Positions 27,792 to 36,322 of a stretch of 64,000 nt of DNA are shown piece after piece. Source of the DNA: Streptomyces brasiliensis (lineage in GTDB: Bacteria; Actinomycetota; Actinomycetes; Streptomycetales; Streptomycetaceae); the NCBI RefSeq assembly GCF_014647875.1, contig NZ_BMQA01000001.1:1-64000 (forward strand), read 5' to 3'. Under the pieces are notes generated by a model, which saw nothing but the letters and a program-made list of their open reading frames with translations, searched no databases and was not told the origin of the DNA. The position numbers were made by a program, and so were the translations under genes. How positions within the stretch are numbered: position 1 is the stretch's first letter; each line of letters opens with the position of its first letter.

Positions 27792-30020
27792 ATGGCGGAC
27801 CCGGGAGACATGGGCCAGGCCGTGGCCCGCGTGGAAGACGGCCCTCTCGTGCGGGGGCACGGCCAGTTCGTGGCCGATCTCCGGGTGCCCGGCTGCCTGG
27901 AAGCAGCCTTCGTACGCAGTGGCGTGGCACACGGCCTGCTGCGGTCGGTCGACCTGACCGCCTCGCGTCGCACACCGGGGGTTCGCGGCGCCTGGTCGGC
28001 GTCCCATCTGGACGACGTACCGCTCGTCCCGGCGATGCTGTATCCGGAGGGGGCCCTTGACCGGCCTTGGCCCGCGCTGGCCACGGACCGGGTCAGGTAT
28101 GCGGGCGAGCCTGTGGCGATCGTGGTGGCGGAGAACCGGTACGTGGCCGAGGACGGCCGCGACCGGGCCCGCATCTCGACCGAGCCCCTGCCCGCAGTGC
28201 TGGATTCCGCGCAGGCCGGGCGTGACGAGGTCCCGCTCTTTCCGGGCCTGTCCAACGTGGCCGTGGACGTCACTGTGGGCGAGCCGGTCGATCCGCGGGT
28301 CTGGGAGCGGGCGGCGGCCGTCGTGGACACGACGTACCGGTACCCCGCGCTCTGCCACACGTCCGTCGAAGCCCGCGCGATCCTCTCGCGCCCCGAGCCC
28401 GGTGGGGTCCTGACCGTCTGGTGCTCCCATCAGGCGCCCCACCGCCTGCGCAACGACCTGGCCGCAGCACTGGGGCTGCCCACGGACGTCGTGCGTGTGA
28501 TCGTGCCCGATGTCGGCGGGGCGTTCGGCGGCAAGAGCGAGACATGGCCCGAGTACCTGGCCGTGACCGCGGCGGCGTTGCGCCTTGCCCGGCCGGTGCG
28601 CTGGGTGGAGGACCGGGCGGAGGCGCTGTCTGCGGGCCCGCGCGGCCGCGCCCAGACGCAGCGGGTACGGCTCGCTGCCGACGCGGACGGACGTTTCCTG
28701 GCGATGGAACTGCACACGGACGCCGCCGTCGGTGGTTACCCGCACATGGGTGCCTTCCTGCCCGAGGTGACGGCCAGGATGGCGACCGGCGCCTACGCCA
28801 CCCCGGAGGTCCACGTGCGTGCCCGGGCCGTCCTGACGAACACGCCGCCGCTGTGCCCCTATCGCGGGGCGGGCCGACCCGAGGCCGCGTACGCGGTGGA
28901 ATGCACCGTCGATCTGCTGGCCCGCCGGATCGGCATGGATCCGGCCGAGCTGCGCCGCCGCAACTTCGTGAGGCCGGACGCCTTCCCTTACGACACGCCG
29001 ACCGGTTTCCGCTACGACAGCGGCGATTACCCGGCGGCTCTGGATTTGGCGCTGAAGACCCTCGACTACCCACGATGGCGCGCCGAACAGGCCCACCGCC
29101 GCGCCGCCGACGGCACGCCCCTCGGCATCGGGGTCTGTGCCTACGTCGAACGCTCAGGTGCCGGCGGCGAGTTCGGTGCTGTCGAAGCACACGCCGACGG
29201 TACGTTCACGGCCACGTCCGGATGCTGTGCGACGGGACAGGCCCATGCGACGACCTTCGCGCAGGTGGTGGCGTCCGCGCTCGGCGTGGACCGGCATCTG
29301 GTGCACCTGGTGGAGGCCGACACGTCCGTGGTCCCGCGCGGCGTGGGCTCCTTCGCCTCGCGCTCGATGCAGAACGGCGGAGAGGCGCTGCTGGAGGCGG
29401 CACACCGGCTCCTCGCCGAGGCCCGTCGGCGGCTGGCCGCCCAGGCCGACGTCCCCGAAGCGGAGATCGTCGTCCAGAGCGGGGGAACCCTGCACGCACG
29501 CGGACGTACACGCACCCTCGGCGAGCTCGCGGCGCACCACCCGCTGCGCGCCGAGGCACAGGTCGAACCACCGCAGGCCTTCCCGTTCGGTGCCTATGCG
29601 GCCGTCGTCGAAGTGGATCGGGAGCTGGGTATCGTCCGGGTCCTGCGGCTCGTCGCCGTCGACGACTACGGCACCGTGGTCAACCCTCTGGTCGTACATG
29701 GGCAGACGTACGGATCGATCGCCCAGGGCCTGGGCCAGGCGCTGTACGAGGAAGCCGTGCACGACGCGGACGGGCGGCCACGGACCGTCTCCCTGCTGGA
29801 GTACCTGCTGCCCACGTTGTCGGAGATACCGGATATCACCTTGGAGGAGACGTGTACGCCGAACCCGGCCACGCGGCTCGGCGCCAAGGGCGCCGGAGAA
29901 GCGGGCTGCATCGGCGTCCCGCCCGCCGTGGTGAACGCGGTCGCCGACGCTCTTCAGATCGACCCCTCCACTCTGACCGTGCCACTGACTCCCGAAACCT
30001 GCTGGAGGGCGGCCCGGTGA
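27792..30020 (+). CDS. Molybdenum hydroxylase large (molybdopterin-binding) subunit, CoxL/XDH type
   Basis: 742 aa. Binds the molybdenum-pterin cofactor of xanthine oxidase-family enzymes. Motifs: GGAFGGK, the active-site loop PYRGAGRPEAAY and the catalytic glutamate in GAKGAGEAGCIG. The loop is the PYRGAGR form, not the AYRCSFR of true aerobic CO dehydrogenase, so this is a form II-like hydroxylase whose substrate is unknown (perhaps an aromatic N-heterocycle or aldehyde). The ATG at 27792 has GGAGG four bases upstream; the ORF open far upstream is spurious. First gene of an overlapping L-M-S operon. Confidence 0.88.
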   Translation: MADPGDMGQAVARVEDGPLVRGHGQFVADLRVPGCLEAAFVRSGVAHGLLRSVDLTASRRTPGVRGAWSASHLDDVPLVPAMLYPEGALDRPWPALATDRVRYAGEPVAIVVAENRYVAEDGRDRARISTEPLPAVLDSAQAGRDEVPLFPGLSNVAVDVTVGEPVDPRVWERAAAVVDTTYRYPALCHTSVEARAILSRPEPGGVLTVWCSHQAPHRLRNDLAAALGLPTDVVRVIVPDVGGAFGGKSETWPEYLAVTAAALRLARPVRWVEDRAEALSAGPRGRAQTQRVRLAADADGRFLAMELHTDAAVGGYPHMGAFLPEVTARMATGAYATPEVHVRARAVLTNTPPLCPYRGAGRPEAAYAVECTVDLLARRIGMDPAELRRRNFVRPDAFPYDTPTGFRYDSGDYPAALDLALKTLDYPRWRAEQAHRRAADGTPLGIGVCAYVERSGAGGEFGAVEAHADGTFTATSGCCATGQAHATTFAQVVASALGVDRHLVHLVEADTSVVPRGVGSFASRSMQNGGEALLEAAHRLLAEARRRLAAQADVPEAEIVVQSGGTLHARGRTRTLGELAAHHPLRAEAQVEPPQAFPFGAYAAVVEVDRELGIVRVLRLVAVDDYGTVVNPLVVHGQTYGSIAQGLGQALYEEAVHDADGRPRTVSLLEYLLPTLSEIPDITLEETCTPNPATRLGAKGAGEAGCIGVPPAVVNAVADALQIDPSTLTVPLTPETCWRAAR

Positions 30021-30904
30021 AACCCGCACCGTTCGAGTACCTGGCCGCACGCACCTGTGACGAGGTCATCGGGGCACTCGCCGCCGGGGAGGGCGAAACC
30101 CGTGTCCTGGCCGGGGGGCAGAGTCTCCTGCTGGAGATGAACTACCGCGCGGTGCGCCCCGTGCAACTGGTCGACATCAATCGTGTACGGGACTTCGGCG
30201 GGCTGGACGTCGTCACGGTGCCGGACTCCGGCCCATGGCTGTGTGTCGGACCGCTGGTCCGGCACGGCCGCTTCGAACAGCAGGTGGAGGCAGGACCGCT
30301 CGGGCGTCTGCTGGCCCGGGCGGTCCACTTCATCGCCCATCCGCCCGTGCGCGCCAGGGGCACCATGCTCGGCAGCCTCGCCTACGCCCATCCCACCGCC
30401 GAATGGCCGACCCTCGCCGTCACCCTCGACGCCCGGCTCGACCTGGTGCACGAGCATGGCGCGCGCACCCTGTCCGCCGACGACTTCATCACCGGCTCCT
30501 TCGCCACCGCACGGCGTCCCGACGAACTGCTGACACGGGTGTGTCTGCCGTTGCTCCCTACGGCGACCGGGGTCGCCTTCGTGGAACACCGGCGCACGGC
30601 CGCCAGCTTCGCCCAACTCGCCGTGGCCGCCGCCCTGTCGGCCCAGGACGGCGTCGTCGCCGACGCCCGGATCGGGCTGGCCGGCACGGCCGCGCGGCCC
30701 ACACGCGCCCGCGCGGCAGAGGCGCTGCTGACCGGCCGGGCACCGACGGACGAGGCAATCAACCGGGCGGCCGCCGCATCGGTCGGTGTGGTGGACGCGC
30801 CGGACGACCCGCACGCGGGCGACTCCTATCGGCGGCACGCGGCAGAAGTCCTGGTCCGGCGGGCCCTGATGCAGGCACGCGACGACATCGCGGAGCGGAC
30901 ATGA
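30017..30904 (+). CDS. Molybdenum hydroxylase FAD-binding (medium) subunit
   Basis: 295 aa from a GTG that overlaps the large-subunit stop (GTGA). The FAD motif AGGQSLLLEMNYR and the second flavin motif ARGTMLGSLAYAHPTAEWP are visible. It passes electrons from the iron-sulfur subunit to FAD. Its stop overlaps the next ATG, so the three subunits are translationally coupled. Confidence 0.9.
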   Translation: MKPAPFEYLAARTCDEVIGALAAGEGETRVLAGGQSLLLEMNYRAVRPVQLVDINRVRDFGGLDVVTVPDSGPWLCVGPLVRHGRFEQQVEAGPLGRLLARAVHFIAHPPVRARGTMLGSLAYAHPTAEWPTLAVTLDARLDLVHEHGARTLSADDFITGSFATARRPDELLTRVCLPLLPTATGVAFVEHRRTAASFAQLAVAAALSAQDGVVADARIGLAGTAARPTRARAAEALLTGRAPTDEAINRAAAASVGVVDAPDDPHAGDSYRRHAAEVLVRRALMQARDDIAERT

Positions 30905-31383
30905 ACATCTCTTTGACGATCAACGGCGAGGAGCGGCAGCTCGACGTGGAGCCCCGGCGGACACTGGCCGACGCCCTGCGGGACGACTGCGGCCTCACCG
31001 GGACGCACCTGGGCTGCGAACACGGTGTGTGCGGGGCCTGCACCGTGCAAGTGGACGGGACCGCCGTACGCAGCTGCCTGATGTTCGCCGTCCAGTGCGA
31101 CGGCAGCACCGTGCGTACTGTCGAAGGCCTCGCGGCCCCCGACGGCACCCCGCACCCGTTGCAGACCGCGTTCGCCAGCGAGCACGCCCTCCAGTGCGGA
31201 TTCTGTACGCCAGGCTTCCTCATGCTGGCCGCCGCCGCTCTGGAGGAGAACCCGGCACTGGCCGACGACCCCGACGGACTGCGCGAGCTGCTCACGTCCA
31301 ACCTGTGCCGCTGCACGGGTTACGAGGCGATCCGACTCGCGGTACGGCTGGCGGCGGCGATGCGCAACACGGGCGGGACGTGA
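30901..31383 (+). CDS. Molybdenum hydroxylase 2Fe-2S (small) subunit
   Basis: 160 aa. An N-terminal plant-type ferredoxin fold carries one cluster (GCEHGVCGACTV plus a later Cys) and a C-terminal helical domain carries the second (CGFCTPG, then CRCTGY). Together with the two preceding genes it makes the full alpha-beta-gamma unit. No CoxD/E/F or XdhC-type maturation gene is adjacent. Confidence 0.92.
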   Translation: MNISLTINGEERQLDVEPRRTLADALRDDCGLTGTHLGCEHGVCGACTVQVDGTAVRSCLMFAVQCDGSTVRTVEGLAAPDGTPHPLQTAFASEHALQCGFCTPGFLMLAAAALEENPALADDPDGLRELLTSNLCRCTGYEAIRLAVRLAAAMRNTGGT

Positions 31384-31576
31384 CGGAAGAGCCGTGCGAA
31401 GGCATGGAGCGCGGAGGACTTCGACCTGGACGGCAACGTGTGGCGCGCGCTGGACCGGCTGACGCCGCCGGCCGGAGTGACCACTGGTTCTGTCGAGCCC
31501 CCCGCCCCCGTCACCAGCCCGTCGTCGTGCTGGTGCGGAGCCGATTGTCCGGGAACTGAGTGGGCACCCGAGGTTC
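31384..31576. other. Gap with coding-like readthrough frame
   Basis: About 190 bp. In frame with the small-subunit gene, past its TGA, the sequence reads WSAEDFDLDGNVWRALDRLT with strong G/C third positions and stays open to about 31590. It may be the remnant of another gene; I do not recognise it. Confidence 0.3.
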
Positions 31577-32824
31577 ATGACCCATGAGATGCCGATGGGT
31601 TCCGAGGGCGCCACGTCGCTGACGGACGAGTCGGGGCGCCTGACGAGTGCCACCGGGCGACCTGTGATACCCACGGTGGGGGTCGAGGAGGAGTTCTTCC
31701 TGGTCGACCGCCGCACCCGGGCGCCGGTACCCCGCGGACCCCAGGTACTCGCACAGGCCGCGCCGCTGCTCGGCGAACAGGTTCAGGCCGAGCTGTATCG
31801 CTGCATGATCGAGATCTGTACCCGGCCCAGGCTGTCGTGCGCGGACCTGCTGGCCGAACTGGCCGGACTGCGCGCCACGGTCGCCGAAGCCGCCCGGGAC
31901 GCGGACTGTCTGCTTCTCGCCTCGGGCACGCCCGTCGTGCCCTCGTCCAGCCGGCTCCCCGTCACGAGCACGCCTCGTTATCGGCGCATGCAGGCCCGCT
32001 ACCGCCTGACCGTGGACGACGGCATGAGTGCGACCTGCGGCTGCCACGTCCACCTCGGCCCGCTCGGTCGGTCCCAGGCCCTGGTGCTGGCCAATCATCT
32101 CCGGCCGTGGCTGCCTGTATTCCAAGCCCTGGCGGTCAACTCTCCGCTGGGCGCCGGGACCGAGAGCGGCTTCGCCAGTTGGCGGGCCGTCCAGCAGGCC
32201 CGCTGGCCCACAGTCGGGCCCCCGCCCTTGCTCGACACGGACCGTTACGAGGCCACCGCCGACGCCCTGGTGACCTCCGGAACGCTGCTCGACCGGCGGA
32301 TGATCTACTGGTTCGCCAGGCCGTCGGAGCATGTGCCGACGTTGGAGATCCGCATCGCCGACGTCAACGCGGACGTGCACTGCACCGTGCTGCTCGCGGC
32401 GCTCGTGCGCGGCCTGTGCATGACCTTGCTGACCGAGGCGCAGGACGGGCGCCCCCCGCCGGGTCTCCCGCCCGGCAGACTGCGCGCGGCACACCGCCGG
32501 GCGGCCCTCGTCGGCCCCACCGGCCCCACCGGTGTGGGCCTGGACCCCGTGACGGGCGTGGAGGTCCCGATGCGGGACCTCATCGGACGACTGCTCGCCC
32601 GAGCGGAGCCCGGCCTGACGACCGCGGGAGATCTGGGGGCCGCCCACCGGCTGCTCGACCGGCATCTCGCACTCGGTAGCGGCGCCGACCGGCAACGCGC
32701 CCGCTACCGGAGCAGCGGAAGGCTCCGCGACGTCGTCGACCACACGAGCGACATCACGACGAACGTGCCACCCCGCGGACGAGGCCCCTTGTCTGTGGGG
32801 TCACCGGGCTTCGACGGTTCGTAG
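31577..32824 (+). CDS. YbdK-type carboxylate-amine ligase (glutamate-cysteine ligase family 2)
   Basis: 415 aa. The N-terminal substrate/metal motif TVGVEEEFFLVD and the central CGCHVHLG and EIRIADVNADV motifs define GCS2-type carboxylate-amine ligases. They ligate a carboxylate to an amine with ATP; some have weak glutamate-cysteine ligase activity. Streptomyces carry several paralogues with undefined substrates. Its last 24 bp overlap, tail to tail, the DUF5133 gene. Confidence 0.82.
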   Translation: MTHEMPMGSEGATSLTDESGRLTSATGRPVIPTVGVEEEFFLVDRRTRAPVPRGPQVLAQAAPLLGEQVQAELYRCMIEICTRPRLSCADLLAELAGLRATVAEAARDADCLLLASGTPVVPSSSRLPVTSTPRYRRMQARYRLTVDDGMSATCGCHVHLGPLGRSQALVLANHLRPWLPVFQALAVNSPLGAGTESGFASWRAVQQARWPTVGPPPLLDTDRYEATADALVTSGTLLDRRMIYWFARPSEHVPTLEIRIADVNADVHCTVLLAALVRGLCMTLLTEAQDGRPPPGLPPGRLRAAHRRAALVGPTGPTGVGLDPVTGVEVPMRDLIGRLLARAEPGLTTAGDLGAAHRLLDRHLALGSGADRQRARYRSSGRLRDVVDHTSDITTNVPPRGRGPLSVGSPGFDGS

Positions 32825-33061
32825 GGATCGGTGTCCCGGTGAGAGGACCGAGTCGTCCTCGGGCCGGGCGCCCGGGAGGTGGTAGCGGGCGGCGATGAGC
32901 GCCGCGTCGATGTCACACGTTCCGGTGGAGATGCACAGGCTGTACGCGACGTCGTCCAGCCGCTGCTGGACTTCGGTGCCGCCCCTTTCGGCGTGGAGCA
33001 CCTTCAGGGCCGTGTACTGCTCGATCAGGCCCTGCAGCACCGCGGGGTGAGCCATCAGCAT
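32801..33061 (-). CDS. DUF5133 domain protein
   Basis: 86 aa. Starts MLMAHPAVLQGLIEQY and contains ERGGTEVQQRLDDVAY and STGTCDIDAAL, matching the small Streptomyces family DUF5133, of unknown function. An internal Met at residue 3 is an alternative start. Overlaps the ligase gene end by 24 bp in convergent orientation. Confidence 0.72.
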   Translation of the reverse strand: MLMAHPAVLQGLIEQYTALKVLHAERGGTEVQQRLDDVAYSLCISTGTCDIDAALIAARYHLPGARPEDDSVLSPGHRSLRTVEAR

Positions 33062-33177
33062 GACGAGACCTCTCCCTCTGGATCACAACTGCTCCGCACG
33101 TGTACCCCGTGTCCGCCCCGCCATGTCGTGGACAGGACGCACGCGGAACCGGCGCACGCAGCCGGACGTCGCGGCTG

Positions 33178-33300
33178 TCAGGGCGGAAGGAGCGTGCCCA
33201 GCGGTCCCAGATCGATGTTGAGGTCCGCGAGCGTAAGGCCGTAGCGGTCGCACAGTTCGGCCATCCGGGTTTCGACTCGCGGTAGTTCGTGATCTGTCAC
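33178..33300 (-). CDS. Small hypothetical protein
   Basis: 40 aa from a GTG at 33300 (a TTG at 33318 is possible). It begins VTDHELPRVETRMAEL and ends in LGTLLPP, with an amphipathic helix and strong G/C third-position bias. It lies between DUF5133 and the PEBP gene, same strand. No family recognised; too short for routine ORF finding. Confidence 0.42.
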   Translation of the reverse strand: MTDHELPRVETRMAELCDRYGLTLADLNIDLGPLGTLLPP

Positions 33301-33392
33301 CTTCCAGCTCTCTGTCAATCATCAACCCTCTGGGCGGGCCATGCCACTCCTGCTCGGTATCGCGCGCGGAAGACGGATCCGCCGACGTGACA

Positions 33393-33845
33393 TCAGCGCT
33401 GGTACAGGCCGACCAGGGTGCCGCTGGCGATCTGCTGCTCGTCCAGGACACCGTGGACTTCGTCGGCCGTGGCCGCGTCCGGAACCGACACGGGAGCCGG
33501 GAGGGCGTAGAGGCGGAAGAAGTAGCGGTGTGCCTCGTCTCCCACCGGAGGCTGGGGGCCACCCCAACCCTGTTGACCGTAGCCGTTCCGGTGCAGATGG
33601 CCGCCGGGGTGCGTCTCGCCGGTGTCCAGTCCCCCTTGCCGTGGGTCGATGCCCGTGATCAGCCAGTGCACGAAGGTTCCTGACGGTGCGTCCGGGTCTT
33701 CGCACAGGAGAGCCAGCTCCGCCGCCTCGTCCGGCACTCCGGACCACGTCAACGGCGGGGAGACGTTGTCACCGTCCTTGGCGTAACGGCGAGGGATCAT
33801 GGTGTGATCGCTGAATGCAGCGCTGTTGAGTTCGATACCAGCCAT
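33393..33845 (-). CDS. YbhB/YbcL family PEBP (Raf-kinase-inhibitor-like) protein
   Basis: 150 aa, a full-length PEBP fold. Motifs: NVSPPLTWSGVPDEA, LLCEDPDAPSGTFVHWL and the GGPQPPVGDEAHRYFFRLYAL ligand-site region (the DPD and HRY elements are family markers). Bacterial members are cytoplasmic and of uncertain role; phospholipid or small-anion binding is typical. Last intact gene before the decayed region. Confidence 0.87.
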   Translation of the reverse strand: MAGIELNSAAFSDHTMIPRRYAKDGDNVSPPLTWSGVPDEAAELALLCEDPDAPSGTFVHWLITGIDPRQGGLDTGETHPGGHLHRNGYGQQGWGGPQPPVGDEAHRYFFRLYALPAPVSVPDAATADEVHGVLDEQQIASGTLVGLYQR

Positions 33846-33926
33846 GTGGAGCGAAGTACCGCGTAAGGGAGGATTTACACATGCCTGGCTACCTGGCCTC
33901 AGTGGCGGACCAGGAGAGCTCGGGTC

Positions 33927-34674
33927 TCACTCCTCTCCGGTGGGTACGACCATCACCGGGACCCGCGCGCCGGGCCGACTGATGATCTCGGGACGGGCTG
34001 CTGCATGTGTGCGCAGGCCGCCTGCGAGACCGAGGACGGTGAGCCGGACGCACACCTCTTCGCGTACCTCGGGCTGGTCCTCGCCTATGTGTCCGGTGAA
34101 GACCAGGCCGTCGAGCCGGTCGAGGGACGCGGTCATCGCGGCGACGCCGCGACGGCAGTGGTGGGTGAAGACCGCCAGGGCGAGCGCGGCGCGCGCGTCC
34201 CCCGCCGCTCGGCTGCGGACGAGGTCGCGTGTGTCGTCGGAGGTACCCGAAAGGGCGAGCAGGCCGGAATCGCGGTTCAGCGCGTCCTCGATGTCCTGTG
34301 CCGACAGCCGGTGCCGAGTCTGCAGCCATGTCAGGGCGCCGGGATCGACACCGCCGCTGCGGTGGCTCATCACCAGCCCCTCCAATGGGGTGAACCCCAT
34401 CGTCGTGTCGACGCTGCGCCCGCCGCGCACCGCGCAGACGGAGCAGCCGCCGCCGAGACGGGCGATCACCAGGTGGAGCTGTCGGGGCGGCGGCCGAGGA
34501 GTTCGGCGGCGCGATCGAGCGACCAGGCGTAGGACAGTCCGTGGAAACCGTAGCGGCGCAGCCCGTACTGCTCGCGCCAGGCGGCCGGCACGCGTACTCC
34601 CGGGCGGCAGCGGGCAGGCCGGTGTGGAAGACGGTGCCGAAGCAGGCGGTGTGAGGGACATCGGGCAGCAGATC
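33927..34674 (-). pseudogene. ackA: Acetate kinase, N-terminally truncated and frameshifted
   Basis: Clear acetate kinase sequence: DLLPDVPHTACFGTVFHTGL, then YGLRRYGFHGLSYAWSLDR, then DTTMGFTPLEGLVM and FTGHIGEDQPEVREE. The three parts are in different frames, with breaks near 34592 (one base short) and 34480. About the first 150 residues, including the N-terminal phosphate-binding part, are absent. A stop also removes the last dozen or so residues (ends VVPTGEE). The 5' side joins directly to a gvpJ start. The enzyme would have made acetyl phosphate from acetate and ATP; this copy cannot. Confidence 0.85.
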
Positions 34675-34790
34675 CTGATGTCTCCCGCGATGACGACCCC
34701 CTTGTCGAGGACGCGCTCGAGGACGTCGGCCAGGTTGGCGCCGCTGCCGTGACCGCCGTACGGCGCGGGGAATCGCGCGGCCGTCGTCAT
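34671..34790 (-). pseudogene. gvpJ: 5' fragment of gas vesicle gene gvpJ (GvpA/GvpJ family)
   Basis: The first 40 codons read MTTAARFPAPYGGHG then ANLADVLERVLDKGVVIAGD and DIRI, the start of a GvpA/J-family shell protein. The conserved continuation (NLLDIELLTI) is missing; sequence switches to acetate kinase within GGATCTGCTGCCCGA. The fusion leaves an open frame of 287 codons from 34790 to 33927, because the two later frameshifts cancel. The ATG overlaps the ancestral TGA of the SRPBCC gene upstream, the normal gene order in Streptomyces gas-vesicle clusters. Confidence 0.8.
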
Positions 34791-34894
34791 CGAGTGCTCC
34801 CGCCCTCGGCGTACCGCTCCGCCGACTCCTCTTCCTCCTTGGGCGCATGGTCACCGGTCTCTTCGTCCCCGGGCTCGTACTCCTCCTCGCGCAC

Positions 34895-35350
34895 CTATCG
34901 TCCGTCGTCCTCCTGAGGCTCCCGGTCTTCGTCGGCCCTCGCTTCCGGCTCCTCGTCCTCGTACTCCGCGTAGGCGTCCGCCGGCTGCCGGTCCTGGCCG
35001 CCGGGCTGTTCGTCCTCGCTCTCGGCGCGCTCGGCGGCGACTGCCTCCTCGTGCTCACGGACGACCTCGCCGTCGCGGATCTCGCCACGCCAGCCTTCCG
35101 CCGCCTCCGTCTTGAGAGTGACGAAGCGCGCGAAGTTCTTGAGGTCGAGCCGGGCGCGGCGGCCCTGGGCGCGCCAGAGGTTGCCGGTCGTCTCGAACAA
35201 GCCGTGCGGGTGGTACTCCATGACGAGGAGGACGCGGGTGAGGCCGTCGTCGAGACGGTGGAAGGAGACGACTCCCTTGCTGGTGCCCTTGGCGCCCTCC
35301 GACGTCCAGGCAATGCGGTCGTCGGGGAGCCTCACCCCTGCGGGCGGACC
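34895..35350 (-). pseudogene. C-terminal half of a gas-vesicle-cluster SRPBCC (cyclase/dehydrase) protein
   Basis: Reads RLPDDRIAWTSEGAKGTSKG then LLVMEYHPHGLFETTGNLWR, RARLDLKNFARFVTLK and WRGEIRDGEVV, followed by a Glu/Asp-rich tail. This is the end of the SRPBCC protein found in Streptomyces gvp clusters. The N-terminal 200 or so residues are missing beyond about 35345. The frame meets TAG at 34895 but stays open afterwards in the same frame (EEEYEPGDEETG) until a TGA overlapping the gvpJ ATG, so the TAG looks like a nonsense mutation in the tail. Confidence 0.7.
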
Positions 35351-35492
35351 GAAATTCAGCAATCGCAGACCTGTGCAGCGCGAGATCAGACGTCTGTTGC
35401 GTGACGCCGGACACCGGAGGGGTACCCGATCGTGTGCGAGGGCACCCTGCCCGCGCAGCCGAGCAGAGCGCGGCCACCGAAGGAGGTGAGAC

Positions 35493-36233
35493 GTGGCCGT
35501 CTACGTCTATGCCATCGTCGGGAAGGACCATCCCGTACGCCTGACCGGTCTCCGAGGCGTCGGTGAGCCTGGTGCCCCCCTACGGACGATCACCACCGAG
35601 TCGCTGCGCGCGGTCGTCAGCGATACGCCGCACGCTCAGGGTCACGATGCGCGAAACGCGCCCGTACACCAAGAAGTGCTGACTCGCCTCATGGAGGACG
35701 GCACCGTGCTGCCCGTGTGTGTCGGTCGCGTCGTACCCGACGACGCAGCCGTTCGTATCGCCCTGGAGAACGAGGCCGAGGCCTACCGGCGCGATCTTCG
35801 ACACGTCGACGGCTGTGCCGAATACCGGCTACAGGTGGCGCAGGACGCAGAGGCACTGCTGCGCCAGATCCTCGAGGACTCGTACACGGCCCGGAAACTG
35901 AACGACGACATCCGCACGGCTGCTGAGGATCCCGATCTGCCGCTGCATCTCGGCGAGATGATCAACGGGGAAGCGCGAGCGCGGCACCGGGCGTTCGCCG
36001 CGGGTGTGATCGAGGCGCTCCGACCGCTCGTCCGTGCCCAGGCATCCTTGGAGCCGGAGGACGACGCGTTCTTCAGCGCGTCTTTTCTCGTGCCCGACGA
36101 TCGGGAATCGCTCTTCTACGCCGCCGCCGTGAGCCTGGCTCAGCAGGCCGGAGACGATTTCCGGTTCAGGTTCGAGGGGCCTCTCCCGCCATACAGCTTC
36201 ATCTCGAGGCCCATCGCCGATCGAGGTGCCTGA
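35493..36233 (+). CDS. Gas vesicle protein GvpF/GvpL family
   Basis: 246 aa, apparently full length. Family motifs: VYVYAIVG at the start, LMEDGTVLPVCVGRVVPDD, the QDAEALLRQILED segment and PLPPYSFI near the end. GvpF/L proteins help nucleate or assemble gas vesicles. AAGGAGGTGAG lies 5 bases before the GTG. A GGGTAC at 35420-35425 resembles a sigma-B-type -10 element but has no well-spaced -35. It is the only intact gvp gene here and points away from the other two remnants; no gvpA, gvpK, gvpS or gvpO is visible. Confidence 0.85.
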   Translation: MAVYVYAIVGKDHPVRLTGLRGVGEPGAPLRTITTESLRAVVSDTPHAQGHDARNAPVHQEVLTRLMEDGTVLPVCVGRVVPDDAAVRIALENEAEAYRRDLRHVDGCAEYRLQVAQDAEALLRQILEDSYTARKLNDDIRTAAEDPDLPLHLGEMINGEARARHRAFAAGVIEALRPLVRAQASLEPEDDAFFSASFLVPDDRESLFYAAAVSLAQQAGDDFRFRFEGPLPPYSFISRPIADRGA

Positions 36234-36322
36234 ACGGCGCCGGCGACGGCGCTCTGCGGAAGCGACGGGCGAAGTTCGTCACGTTGTCACGACCTGTTTC
36301 GACCGTGGCTGTCGGGTACTCG

